The position numbers and the translations under genes are program-made. Shown here in pieces: positions 1 to 7,754 of a DNA stretch of 43,613 nucleotides. The stretch's first letter is position 1. Each line of letters opens with the position of its first letter. Source of the DNA: Actinomadura sp. 6K520 (GTDB lineage Bacteria > Actinomycetota > Actinomycetes > Streptosporangiales > Streptosporangiaceae); the NCBI RefSeq assembly GCF_004349245.1, contig NZ_SMLC01000049.1, positions 1 to 43,613 of the forward strand. Direction: 5' to 3'. Under the pieces are notes generated by a model. That model made no database searches. It saw only the letters and a program-made list of their open reading frames with translations, and was not told the DNA's origin.

Positions 1-13
1 GTTTGCTGGCATG

Positions 14-364
14 CTACTGTCCCCCTTTTCCTTTCGGATCCGGGTAAGCCATTAGGCCCAGAGAAAACCTCCAATCCTCTCCCGGCTGAGCCGGGAATAC
101 GACCAAGCGCCTCGTGGCGCACTCCCACACCTCCACGACCACGAGGCCGTCGCGTGGGTCGCGGAGCACCCGCACGACGATCGGGGGCTTCCCGTGCCGG
201 TAGGCGTTGGTCACCAGCTCGCAGACGACGAGCCGCCCCACGTAGTCGTCGCCGATCCCCCACTCCGCGAACCGCGCGGCGAGAAACCCCCGCGCCAGCC
301 GCGGAGCCTGATCAGTCGCATCGAGCACGAGCGTCGGGACCTCGGAGACACATGCAGTGCGCAT
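14..364 (-). CDS. GHKL-fold ATP-binding protein (RsbW/anti-sigma-like), short form
   Basis: The 116-residue protein has the N box of the histidine-kinase-like ATPase fold (ELVTNAYRHG, residues about 50-59), in which Glu and Asn coordinate Mg-ATP. Small single-domain proteins of this type in actinobacteria are usually anti-sigma serine kinases or their relatives. The usual end of the fold is missing: there is no clear D-x-G-x-G box and no GRGL box, and the protein stops after a lysine/glycine-rich tail. It is therefore shorter than the usual 130-150 residues and may bind ATP poorly or not at all. The ATG start has GAAGG about 8 nt upstream. It is divergent from the HTH/DUF397 pair, a common actinobacterial arrangement. 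The family is clear; activity is uncertain. Confidence 0.75.
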   Translation of the reverse strand: MRTACVSEVPTLVLDATDQAPRLARGFLAARFAEWGIGDDYVGRLVVCELVTNAYRHGKPPIVVRVLRDPRDGLVVVEVWECATRRLVVFPAQPGEDWRFSLGLMAYPDPKGKGGQ

Positions 365-434
365 CGCTACAACCTTCGGCGTTCGGACGTGTGTGAACTA
401 CGCCACAGAGTCACGCCATCACGCTAAGTTCGCA

Positions 435-444
435 TGTGTACACA
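435..444. promoter_or_regulatory. Perfect palindrome TGTGTACACA between divergent regulators
   Basis: A 10-bp perfect palindrome lies in the 118-bp gap between the ATPase gene and the HTH gene, 39 bp before the HTH start. This is a plausible position for an autoregulatory operator. No function is known to me; a palindrome of this length can occur by chance. Confidence 0.25.
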
Positions 445-482
445 GCGCAGTCGCAACAACACGGAACGCGGAGGCTCCCCCC

Positions 483-1307
483 ATGGCCACCAACGCGCCC
501 CCCAATCCCAAGGACAGCATGTGGGCCTTCATCGCCTACTACCTGCGTTTCTGCCGCACCCAGCGGGGCCTGTCCGGCGAAGCCACGGGACGCCTCATCA
601 ACGCGAGCAAGGCGACCGTTTCACGCGTCGAAAACGGCGTCGACCGCCTGGACGGGCAACGCGCAGCCCTCCTGGACAAGGCATGGGAGACGGGCGGCGT
701 CTTCGGCCTGCTGGTCTGGTACGCCAGCATCGGCCACGACCCACAGTGGCTTGCCCAGTACAAAACCTTCGAGCAGCGAGCGCGGATCATCCGAATCTTC
801 GAGCCGCTCCTGATCTCCGGTCTCTTCCAAACCGAGGAGTATGCCCGGGCCCTCCTGACCGGTGGAGGCGTACCTGATCCGGAGCCGGACGTCACCGAGC
901 GGATAGAACGCCAGAACGTCCTCGACCGAGCGTTCGTCATGGTGCTGTTGAGCGAGGCCACGTTGCGATGGCCTGTCGGGAGCCCCCGGATCATGCGGGA
1001 GCAGCTCGCACACCTCCTCGAAGTGGCCGAGCGCCCAAACGTCGTCGTCCATGTAATTCCACAGACCTTCGAGACCAACGCCTATCCGGGCCTGGACGGT
1101 GGTCTGAAACTCGTGACGGGAGACGATTTCGGCGAAGTGGCCTACACCGAGTCACTGGGTGGTGGACGACTTATATCGTCTCCATTGGAGGTCGCAGAGT
1201 ACGCGATCCTGTACGCGCGAATCAGTGCGAAGGCTCTCCCTGAGCACAGGTCCAAGGACCTGATCAGAGCGGCTACGGAGGCGTTCAGTGACGACGAGAT
1301 GGCGTAA
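483..1307 (+). CDS. Helix-turn-helix regulator with DUF5753 (Scr1 family)
   Basis: This 274-residue protein has an N-terminal XRE-type helix-turn-helix (about residues 15-70, with KATVSRVENG as the recognition region). A DUF5753 domain follows to about residue 265, including LLISGLFQTEEYARALL and the typical VVHVIPQTF strand. Such proteins are abundant in sporulating actinobacteria and are usually paired with a DUF397 protein, as here; some control development or antibiotic production. I chose the ATG at 483 because the protein then starts with the usual short leader before the HTH and has GCGGAGG upstream; the open frame extends further 5' without support. The next gene starts inside its 3' end. 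The target is unknown. Confidence 0.9.
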   Translation: MATNAPPNPKDSMWAFIAYYLRFCRTQRGLSGEATGRLINASKATVSRVENGVDRLDGQRAALLDKAWETGGVFGLLVWYASIGHDPQWLAQYKTFEQRARIIRIFEPLLISGLFQTEEYARALLTGGGVPDPEPDVTERIERQNVLDRAFVMVLLSEATLRWPVGSPRIMREQLAHLLEVAERPNVVVHVIPQTFETNAYPGLDGGLKLVTGDDFGEVAYTESLGGGRLISSPLEVAEYAILYARISAKALPEHRSKDLIRAATEAFSDDEMA

Positions 1308-1464
1308 GAGCAGTCATAGCGGCACCCAGAGCGGAAGTGAGTGCGTCGAGGTCGGCCGCTTCCCCGACTCCATCGCCGTCCGAGACTCCAAGGACCCAGA
1401 GGGTCCGAAGCTGGTCATCGACCGTGGCGAGTTCGCGGCTCTCATGGCGGCTCTCAAGCGATAA
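1288..1464 (+). CDS. DUF397 protein, partner of the HTH/DUF5753 regulator
   Basis: This is a 58-residue protein starting at GTG 1288, inside the last 20 bases of the upstream gene. It reads MTTRWRKSSHSG, then GSECVEVG, IAVRDSKDPEGPKL and an F-A-A-L end, which is the whole DUF397 signature. GGAGG sits six bases before the GTG, still within the upstream gene, so translation is probably coupled. DUF397 proteins accompany Scr1-type HTH regulators and have been described as the toxin-like or modulating half of the pair; the mechanism is not certain. At 58 codons it is easy to miss in gene calling. Confidence 0.9.
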   Translation: MTTRWRKSSHSGTQSGSECVEVGRFPDSIAVRDSKDPEGPKLVIDRGEFAALMAALKR

Positions 1465-1487
1465 CTGCCGGTTGGGCGCGTCGCATT

Positions 1488-1518
1488 GGTGGGCGGTGCG
1501 TGGGGCGCGCCGCCCACC
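1488..1518. terminator. Stem-loop between convergent genes
   Basis: GGTGGGCGG (1488-1496) pairs perfectly with CCGCCCACC (1510-1518) around a 13-nt loop. It lies between the convergent DUF397 gene and the reductase gene and could serve both strands. There is no T-run, as is common in very GC-rich actinobacteria. Confidence 0.55.
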
Positions 1519-1533
1519 GGTGCTCAGCCGCGG

Positions 1534-2160
1534 CTATGCGAGTGCGGTGACGCCCTGGTATTCGGCTCGGGGTGCTTGGCCGGTCACCTCGTATTCGAGG
1601 AGGAGCAGGCCATTGGGGGTCGCCTCGTGGTGGAGCAGGCGGAGGCCGGACGGGGTGCCCTCGCTCTTCAGCAGCCGCCGGCCGCTTCGCAGGACGGCGG
1701 GGGCGATCACCAGGCGGAGCGTGTCCACGAGACCCGCCTCCAGCAGGGAGTCGCCGAGGCGGGCGCTGCCGTGGATCTGGAGTTCCCGGCCCGGCCGTGC
1801 CTTGAGGTCGGCGACCGCCTGGACCGCATCGCCCTTTAGAACGGTCGTGGGGTTCCAGGTCCCCTCGGTGAGGGTGTTCGTCACGACGTACTTCGGCAGC
1901 GTGTTCATCCGCTCGGCGAACGGGTCGGCCGGGTCGGTGATCTGCGGCCAGTCGCGGGCGAACGCCTCGTAGGTCCGCCGTCCGAGCAGGAGGCCGTCGG
2001 CGAGGTCGAGCCAGTCGGAGGCGCGCTTGACGAAGGCCGGGTCCATGTGCGGGACGAGCCAGCCGCCGCGGTCGAACCCGTCGCTGGTGTCCTCGTCCGG
2101 CGAGCCAGGACCCTGGCTGACCCCGTCGAGCGTGACGAACTCGGTAATGGCGATCTTCAC
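1534..2160 (-). CDS. Dihydrofolate reductase family protein (RibD C-terminal-like)
   Basis: The 208-residue protein has the RibD-C/DHFR fold: MKIAITEFVTLDGVSQ at the N-terminus, LLLGRRTYEAFARDWP (nucleotide-binding region, about residues 58-73), YVVTNTL, and IHGSARLGDSLLEAGLVDTL (about 128-147). It is probably an NADPH-dependent reductase of unknown substrate; it is not the housekeeping folate enzyme. Its ATG overlaps the stop of the SRPBCC gene (ATGA), and that gene in turn overlaps the ArsR regulator, so the three form a tightly coupled operon. A second member of the same family lies at 4111. Confidence 0.85.
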   Translation of the reverse strand: MKIAITEFVTLDGVSQGPGSPDEDTSDGFDRGGWLVPHMDPAFVKRASDWLDLADGLLLGRRTYEAFARDWPQITDPADPFAERMNTLPKYVVTNTLTEGTWNPTTVLKGDAVQAVADLKARPGRELQIHGSARLGDSLLEAGLVDTLRLVIAPAVLRSGRRLLKSEGTPSGLRLLHHEATPNGLLLLEYEVTGQAPRAEYQGVTALA

Positions 2161-2633
2161 TTCGTGCCCTCCACGTGTGCTGCGAGCTGGGCGGCGACCG
2201 TGCCCCAGCCATCGGCGAAACCGAGCTTGTCGTGCTGTGCGCGGGCGTCGGGGGTCCCGTGCCGGACGACGATCCGGTAGTCCGTGCCGTCCGGGTGGTC
2301 GGTCAGCGTGACCGTGGCGGTCATCGCGATCGGCTCGGGCCTCGCGGGACGCCAGTCGCTGTCGATCGCGTTGGTGAACACCATCCGCTCCAGCTCATCG
2401 ACGGCGACGAAGCACGCGTCCATATGCGGGACGTACTCGGTCCCGTCGTCACTGAAACTCGTCACGAACGCGCCGCCGGGACGCACGTCCAAGCGGTCGA
2501 CCCGGCACAGCGAAGGCGCCGGGGTCCACCACCTCGCAAGGCGGGATGGATCGGTCCAAGCGCGCCACACGGCCGCCCGTGGGGCACGGATGATGCGCTC
2601 CAGACCAAGGTCGAGGTCGGGGTCGAAAGTCAT
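2157..2633 (-). CDS. SRPBCC/AHSA1 (START-like) domain protein
   Basis: The 158 residues form one AHSA1 domain. It opens with the typical LERIIRAPRAAVWRAWTD, followed by LARWW (about 32-36), GGAFVTSF, and a C-terminal helix of the type GWGTVAAQLAAHV. These proteins have a hydrophobic cavity that binds small lipophilic ligands; the biochemical role is rarely known. It is the middle gene of the ArsR-AHSA1-reductase operon, with ATGA overlaps on both sides. ArsR-AHSA1 pairs are very common in actinobacteria, so the regulator probably senses a ligand or condition relevant to this protein. Confidence 0.9.
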   Translation of the reverse strand: MTFDPDLDLGLERIIRAPRAAVWRAWTDPSRLARWWTPAPSLCRVDRLDVRPGGAFVTSFSDDGTEYVPHMDACFVAVDELERMVFTNAIDSDWRPARPEPIAMTATVTLTDHPDGTDYRIVVRHGTPDARAQHDKLGFADGWGTVAAQLAAHVEGTK

Positions 2634-2968
2634 GGCCGGTTCTCCTCCGGATCGGTGACGAACTGTTCCAGGCGGTCGGTGCGGCCCTCCCAGATCCGGC
2701 GCTGCTCCGCGAGCCAGTCGTCCACCAGGGCGAGCCGCTCCCGGTTGAGCACGCAGGTGCGCACCCGGCCGGACTTGACCGTGCGGATGAGGTCGTTCGC
2801 CTCCAGGGTCCGCACGTGCTTCATGAACGAGGGAAGCGTCATGGGGAACTCGCGGGCGAGATCGCCGACGCTCGCGGGCCCGAGGCCGAGCCGCCGGACG
2901 ACCGCGCGCCGCGTCGGGTCGGCCAGGGCGACGAACACCCCGTCGAGCTGCGCCGAATACTGTGCCAT
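2630..2968 (-). CDS. ArsR-family winged-helix repressor
   Basis: This 112-residue protein is one winged helix-turn-helix: VFVALADPTRRAVVRRLG (about 11-28), SVGDLAREFPMTLPSFMKHVRTLE as helix-turn-helix, then the wing and a C-terminal helix ending in EQFVTDPEEN. There is no CxC metal site, so it is not an arsenic or metal sensor of the classic type. It matches the ArsR subfamily that precedes AHSA1 genes. The ATG lies 7 nt after a CATACT box, suggesting a leaderless mRNA, and an operator-like repeat overlaps the promoter. It most likely represses its own operon. Confidence 0.9.
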   Translation of the reverse strand: MAQYSAQLDGVFVALADPTRRAVVRRLGLGPASVGDLAREFPMTLPSFMKHVRTLEANDLIRTVKSGRVRTCVLNRERLALVDDWLAEQRRIWEGRTDRLEQFVTDPEENRP

Positions 2969-2969
2969 G

Positions 2970-3013
2970 AGGCTAAGTATGCCCGCCCACGTTAGTTAAC
3001 GCAAAGGCTAAGT
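2970..3013 (-). promoter_or_regulatory. Promoter and candidate operator of the ArsR-AHSA1-reductase operon
   Basis: Read on the minus strand: TTGCGT (3004-2999), a 17-bp spacer, CATACT (2981-2976), seven bases, then the ATG at 2968, so the transcript would be leaderless. An inverted repeat CGTTA-AC-TAACG (2990-3001) overlaps the -35 and the spacer. A direct repeat AGGCTAAGT occurs at 2970-2978 and 3005-3013, flanking the whole promoter. Either could be the ArsR operator. Confidence 0.55.
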
Positions 3014-3153
3014 GTCGGCCCCTGCGAGCCCGCCGACACCGGTACCCCCGAGGACCGTGAGGATTCCGCGGGCAGCCAGCCTGGTTCCCGAGCCGTTGGT
3101 ATCGTTCGCGCCATGGCCTCGGGAATCGCCGATGGCACGAGAAGGTCCTCCGG

Positions 3154-4035
3154 ATGGACATCCGAAACCGAGACCCGCAGCGGACGAAGTCCATGGAATA
3201 CGTCGGCCGCGTGCCCGCACCGCCGCTCGACCTTTTCATCGACGACATCTACTGCCTGACCGGAGTGCCGCGCCACCGCCGGATGAACGTCCCGCCGATG
3301 CCGTCGGCACACCTGTTCATCAACCTGGGCGAACCCGCCCGCCTCTGGGACTCCGACCCCTCCGTGCCGTCGATGGCGTTCAACGACGCATGGTTCATGG
3401 GTGTATGGACCAGGCGTTTCCTCTACGAGTACCCCACACGGGCGAGACTCGTCGGGGTGCACTTCAAGCCATGGGGGATGTCGCCGTTCATCGACATGCC
3501 GGCGAGCGAGCTGCGGAACCGGTGGGTGCCGGTGGACGCCGTCTGGCAACGGTCTGTGGACCGGATTCGCAACCAGCTCGGCGACCTCGCATCGGCCGCC
3601 GAGACACTGCGGGTCGTGGAGGCGGAGCTGCGTTCGCGGCTTGCCGATGCACCGTCACGCGGTCTCGACCTCGTCCAGCACATGGGCAGGAGACTGGAGA
3701 CCTCTCACGGCGCGATCCCGGTCGGCGCGCTGGCGGACGCCGCCGGGGTGAGCGGGAATCACCTGGCCACGCAGTTCAAGTCCCATGTCGGGGTCACCCC
3801 GAAGCGGGTGGCGCGGATCTACCGGTTCGCACGGCTGATCCTGTCCGTGGACGCGCTGCGCCCGGTCGACTGGTCGGACCTCGCCCAGCGGGCGGGCTAC
3901 TTCGACCGGGCCCACTTCACCAGGGAGTTCAAGGACTTCACCGGCCACACCCCGACCGAATACCTGGCGCTGCGGCGCCGGTTCCCAGCCGAGCAGGGGT
4001 TCCCGCCGGACAGCGGTCCGATGCCCGCCGATTGA
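3154..4035 (+). CDS. AraC-family transcriptional regulator
   Basis: This 293-residue protein has an N-terminal sensor part of the DUF6597 type (about residues 12-160, with VGVHFKPWGMSPF). The C-terminal AraC double helix-turn-helix (about 185-270) includes IPVGALADAAGVSGNHLATQ as the first helix pair and DLAQRAGYFDRAHFTREF followed by F-T-G-H-T-P-T-E-Y as the second. The ATG at 3154 has GAGAAGG upstream; an internal ATG at 3193 is the alternative. It leads a plus-strand group with a reductase-like protein and a PPOX-like protein, which are its likely targets. The ligand is unknown. Confidence 0.88.
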   Translation: MDIRNRDPQRTKSMEYVGRVPAPPLDLFIDDIYCLTGVPRHRRMNVPPMPSAHLFINLGEPARLWDSDPSVPSMAFNDAWFMGVWTRRFLYEYPTRARLVGVHFKPWGMSPFIDMPASELRNRWVPVDAVWQRSVDRIRNQLGDLASAAETLRVVEAELRSRLADAPSRGLDLVQHMGRRLETSHGAIPVGALADAAGVSGNHLATQFKSHVGVTPKRVARIYRFARLILSVDALRPVDWSDLAQRAGYFDRAHFTREFKDFTGHTPTEYLALRRRFPAEQGFPPDSGPMPAD

Positions 4036-4110
4036 TTTCTTACATGCCCGGTCGCCCCCGAGGGCGGCAAGATCGGCCGTGAAGGCGCGAGGAGACTGCG
4101 AGGAGAACCC

Positions 4111-4722
4111 GTGGGCACAGTGATCATGCACAGCGTGACGTCGGTGGACGGCTTCATCGCCGACGGGAACGACGACGTCGGGCCGCTGCACGATTGGTAC
4201 TTCAACGGGGACACCCCGATCACCGCAACCGGCGACCAGGAGTACGACCATTCCGGAGCCGGAAGCCGCTTCAAGGTCTCCAAGGCATCGGCGGAGTACG
4301 TCCGGCCGATGTGGGACGCGATCGGCACGATCGTGATGGGCCGCACCCTGTTCGACCTGGTCGACGGCTGGGAGGGCAGCCCGCCCGCGGGCGATCACGT
4401 GGTCGTGGTGTCCCACCGGCCCAAGCCCGAGGGCTGGCACCCCGAGGCGTCCTACCACTTCGTCGACGACGTGACGGCCGCGATCGCCAAGGCCCAGGAA
4501 CTCGCCGGGGAACGAATCGTCAGCGTGAACGCCGGCGAAGTGGGCGGCCAGATCTTCGCGGCCGGCCTGGTGGACGAGGTGGCGATGGACGTGGTGCCCG
4601 TGGTGTTCGGGTCGGGCAAACGCTACTTCGGCGGCGTCGACGGGCAGCATCTACTGGAGCATCCCCACGTGGTCGTCCAGGGCGACGGGGTGCTCCACCT
4701 GAAGTTCAAGGTGCGCCGCTAG
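4111..4722 (+). CDS. Dihydrofolate reductase family protein
   Basis: The 203-residue protein has a RibD-C/DHFR-like domain: VIMHSVTSVDGFIADGNDD (residues about 4-22), IGTIVMGRTLFDLVDGWEG (about 71-89), VVVVSHRPKP, and IVSVNAGEVGGQIFAAGLVD near residue 140. The insert between the first strand and the nucleotide loop is longer than in the paralogue at 1534-2160. It is probably an NAD(P)H-dependent reductase of unknown substrate. The GTG start has GAGGAG 6 nt upstream. It follows the AraC regulator by 75 bp and may be in its regulon. Confidence 0.85.
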   Translation: MGTVIMHSVTSVDGFIADGNDDVGPLHDWYFNGDTPITATGDQEYDHSGAGSRFKVSKASAEYVRPMWDAIGTIVMGRTLFDLVDGWEGSPPAGDHVVVVSHRPKPEGWHPEASYHFVDDVTAAIAKAQELAGERIVSVNAGEVGGQIFAAGLVDEVAMDVVPVVFGSGKRYFGGVDGQHLLEHPHVVVQGDGVLHLKFKVRR

Positions 4723-4786
4723 GGCGGGGCGCACTCTCCGCGGCGGACCAGGGTTCCCACCGGCCCTGCCGCATCGTCAAGGACGG

Positions 4787-5296
4787 GTGATCGCAGTGGA
4801 CGACCTCGACGCACATGCCCGCGCGCTCATCGAGGCGAATCTGTACCTGACGCTCGGCACCGCCGACGCCGCGGGGCGGCCATGGGTCTCGCCCGTGTAC
4901 TTCGCGACGGCCGACTACACCGAGTTCTACTGGGTGTCCGCCCACGACGCCGCCCACTCGCGCAACATCGCGCAGCGCCCGCAGGTGAGCATGGTCATCT
5001 TCGACTCGCAGGTACCGACTTACCACGGCCGCGCGGTCTACCTCTCGGGGACGGCCGCCGAACTCGTCGGCCGCGACCTCGACCGCGGCATCGGAATCTA
5101 CCCCGGTCCGGTGACACGGGGGGCGACCGGGGTGACGCCGGACGACGTCACCCCGCCGTCCCCCTATCGCCTGTACCGCGCCACCGTCACCGAGGCGTTC
5201 GTCCTCTGCCCGCGAGAACCCCGGCGACCGTGCCCGCTGCACTCGATCAGCGCCGACCACCGGACGCCTGTCCGCCCGTGGCGGTGCGCCCGGTAG
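4787..5296 (+). CDS. Pyridoxamine 5'-phosphate oxidase-like FMN/F420-binding protein
   Basis: This 169-residue protein has a split-barrel PPOX fold: LYLTLGTADAAGRPWVSPV (about residues 20-38), FYWVSAHDAAHSRNIAQRP (about 46-64) and VSMVIFDS. Members bind FMN, F420 or heme and reduce or bind varied small molecules; true PNPOx activity is unlikely at this size. GTG 4787 and GTG 4796 are both possible starts; the second has AAGGA at a better distance. The C-terminus, rich in Arg, Pro and Cys, is poorly conserved. It is convergent with the VOC gene 23 bp away. Confidence 0.8.
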   Translation: MIAVDDLDAHARALIEANLYLTLGTADAAGRPWVSPVYFATADYTEFYWVSAHDAAHSRNIAQRPQVSMVIFDSQVPTYHGRAVYLSGTAAELVGRDLDRGIGIYPGPVTRGATGVTPDDVTPPSPYRLYRATVTEAFVLCPREPRRPCPLHSISADHRTPVRPWRCAR

Positions 5297-5319
5297 CCGC
5301 CGCTGAACGCGCCCCCGAT

Positions 5320-5702
<383 letters not shown>

Positions 5703-5706
<4 letters not shown>

Positions 5707-6029
5707 GTCGATCCCCTCTCCCCGTCTGCCTCGGCACCGTCTTCACGGCCGCCGGGCGTCCTGTTCTTGAGCCACCGCTCGACGATCGGTTCGAGCGGCC
5801 GCGGGTTGATGTAGTGGAACTTGTAACGGCCCTCGCGCCTGGTCTCGACCAGGCCGGCCGACTCCAGCACGTCGAGGTGCTGCGAGATCGCCTGCCGCGA
5901 CGAGCCGAGCTGGTGCTTGGTCGTCAGGCGGGCACAGATCTCGAAAAGCGTCTGGCCGTTCCGATCCGTCAGTTCGTCGAGAATGATCCGCCGCGTGGGG
6001 TCGGCGAGGGCCTTGAAGACGTCTCCCAC
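5703..6029 (-). CDS. ArsR-family winged-helix repressor
   Basis: From GTG 6029 this gives 108 residues: GDVFKALADPTRRIILDELT, then LFEICARLTTKHQLGSSRQA as helix-turn-helix, QHLDVLESAGLVETRREGRY with the wing, and a C-terminal YKFHYINPRPLEPIVERWL helix typical of the ArsR group that controls VOC or AHSA1 genes. No metal-binding Cys pair is seen. A TTG at 6047 would add six residues, but a well-formed promoter places transcription initiation right at the GTG. It is coupled to the VOC gene and probably autorepresses. Confidence 0.88.
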
Positions 6030-6036
6030 GCCCGAA

Positions 6037-6066
6037 ACGATAGGCAAGCCGCGACTTGCATGTCAA
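6037..6066 (-). promoter_or_regulatory. Leaderless promoter of the ArsR-VOC operon
   Basis: On the minus strand a perfect TTGACA (6066-6061) is followed after 18 bp by TATCGT (6042-6037), then seven bases and GTG at 6029. This is the best sigma-70-like promoter in the first 10 kb. It decides the start of the ArsR gene. Confidence 0.65.
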
Positions 6067-6210
6067 CCTTGTGCAGGGACGATCTGGTCGGGGTGGACGA
6101 GAGGGTGCGTCGAAACACGTCACGATCAACGCGCTCGACCGCCGTCGCCGGGTGGGGGTCGAGACGTCCGGCACACGGGGTCGGCGGCAGGTGCAGGAGG
6201 TACCCCGCAG

Positions 6211-7587
6211 CTACGTCGCGGGGGCGAGGTCGCCTTCGAGGATGGTCCGGGTGATCGGGGGCCGGTCCCAGAGGGCGAGGAGTTCGTTCGCGAGGTCCAC
6301 GATCGGGAGCGGGTGCGGCTCCTGGCCGGGCACCTCGATGGCGGCGGCCGACAGGCTGCGCGGGACGGCTCGGGCGTCCAGCAGAAGACGCCAGTCCTCC
6401 GGTCCGAGTTCCAGGAACTCCAGTCCCTTGAGTTCGGCGATCTCCATCGGGTCCGCGAGGGTGCCGGGACAGGCGGTCAGGGTCCGCAGGCGGGGCAGGC
6501 CGACGACGGGGGCGAGGCTCAGCGGATCGTCCTTCCAGACGCCGATGCTCAGGACCTCCAACCGGGGGTGCGCGGCGGCCTCGATGCTCGTCAGGTTCCT
6601 GATGTTGACCCTGGCCACGGCTGGAAGCTCGGCACCGTGACGGGTGTCGTCCTCGTCGTCCTCCCCGTTGACCACGAAGCCGGTGAGCGAGTCGGCGAGC
6701 AGATGGGCGCCGATGCTCGTTTCGTGGCTGAGCATGATGATCTGGCCCACGTGGCCGCGCGGACCCGGCGTCAGGTCGACCGTGATCCGGTCGCCGCCTC
6801 CGTTGTCGCCGAAGACGATCCAGCCGGGAGAGCCGACTACGCCCTGCACGGCGGCGTCGGTTGGGGTGATGACCGCCTCCATCGCCGCGTATTTCCACGG
6901 GCATGGGCGAGACGCCGCGTCCGCGATGTACACCTCGTCCAGCGGGAGGACGTCGCAGCCCACCGCCTCGTAGACGCGTTTCACCGTCGCGTAGTCCGAG
7001 TTCCGTCCCTGTGGGGGCATAGCCCGGTAGAGCACCTTGAGTTCGTCGGGCAGCGCGACGCCAAGGCGTTCCTCTGCAGCGGCGATTTCGGCGTAGGTGG
7101 CACCGTCCGCGCTGCCGAGACGCTCTTCGAGAGCCTTCTTCAGCGACCGCGGATCGGCTGACGGCGCGGGCACCGCCCCGGGCACCGGGTCGGGCAGGCG
7201 GCGCCAGGGCTCGGGGACGGCGCCCTCCACCAGGATGAGCGAACCCGGGTACGGCCCGAGGCCGGCCTCCACGGACGGACCGGCGGTCAGCAGGTAGAGC
7301 ACGGTCCGTCCGGTCGGCGAGATCTCCGCGGCGAACGAGATGTCCTCCAGGCCGGCGTGCTCCAGGGCGCTCCGCACCCGCTCGATGGCGTCGATCTCGT
7401 CCTGCATGTCCTCGGTCTGCAGGGCTCGGCCGGGCGGCGGAAACCGCGGCGGCAGCGGCACACTCCACCCGAATGTGCCGATCCGTCCCGCCACGTGGCC
7501 GCCCGGCGCGGCGAGGCTCTCGGCGTTGCCCGCCCGCAAGAGCCGCAGCAACGGCTCCCAGGTCGCAAAATCATGAATCGAGGACAA
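6211..7587 (-). CDS. SMI1/KNR4-like protein with leucine-rich C-terminal half
   Basis: The 458-residue soluble protein has an SMI1/KNR4-like domain in the middle (about residues 165-290), including IAAAEERLGVALPDELKVLY, the W-x-I-V-F-G-D-N-G-G-G-D segment, and an I-S-like pattern after it. After about residue 325 there is a run of leucine-rich segments (LPAVARVNIRNLTSI, PRLEVLSIGVW, LPRLRTLTACPG, LKGLEFLELGPEDW) resembling solenoid repeats. The N-terminal 130 residues are not recognised. SMI1/KNR4 proteins are often immunity proteins of polymorphic toxins or scaffold proteins, but no toxin gene is adjacent. The start is TTG 7587, with GGAGG upstream. The family call is moderate; the function is open. 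Confidence 0.7.
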   Translation of the reverse strand: MSSIHDFATWEPLLRLLRAGNAESLAAPGGHVAGRIGTFGWSVPLPPRFPPPGRALQTEDMQDEIDAIERVRSALEHAGLEDISFAAEISPTGRTVLYLLTAGPSVEAGLGPYPGSLILVEGAVPEPWRRLPDPVPGAVPAPSADPRSLKKALEERLGSADGATYAEIAAAEERLGVALPDELKVLYRAMPPQGRNSDYATVKRVYEAVGCDVLPLDEVYIADAASRPCPWKYAAMEAVITPTDAAVQGVVGSPGWIVFGDNGGGDRITVDLTPGPRGHVGQIIMLSHETSIGAHLLADSLTGFVVNGEDDEDDTRHGAELPAVARVNIRNLTSIEAAAHPRLEVLSIGVWKDDPLSLAPVVGLPRLRTLTACPGTLADPMEIAELKGLEFLELGPEDWRLLLDARAVPRSLSAAAIEVPGQEPHPLPIVDLANELLALWDRPPITRTILEGDLAPAT

Positions 7588-7754
7588 CGGCCGCCTCCGG
7601 TCACGCCGATGATCGCGTGAGGGTGATTATTGCGGAGAATCGATTTCCGAGGTCGGTGAGTGAGAGTCGATGTGCCCCGACTCGGAGGCGAGTCGGCCCC
7701 GGTCACCACCGATCGTTCCAAAGCCGGGCCTTCGTGCGTTGATGGGTCGTCTGA

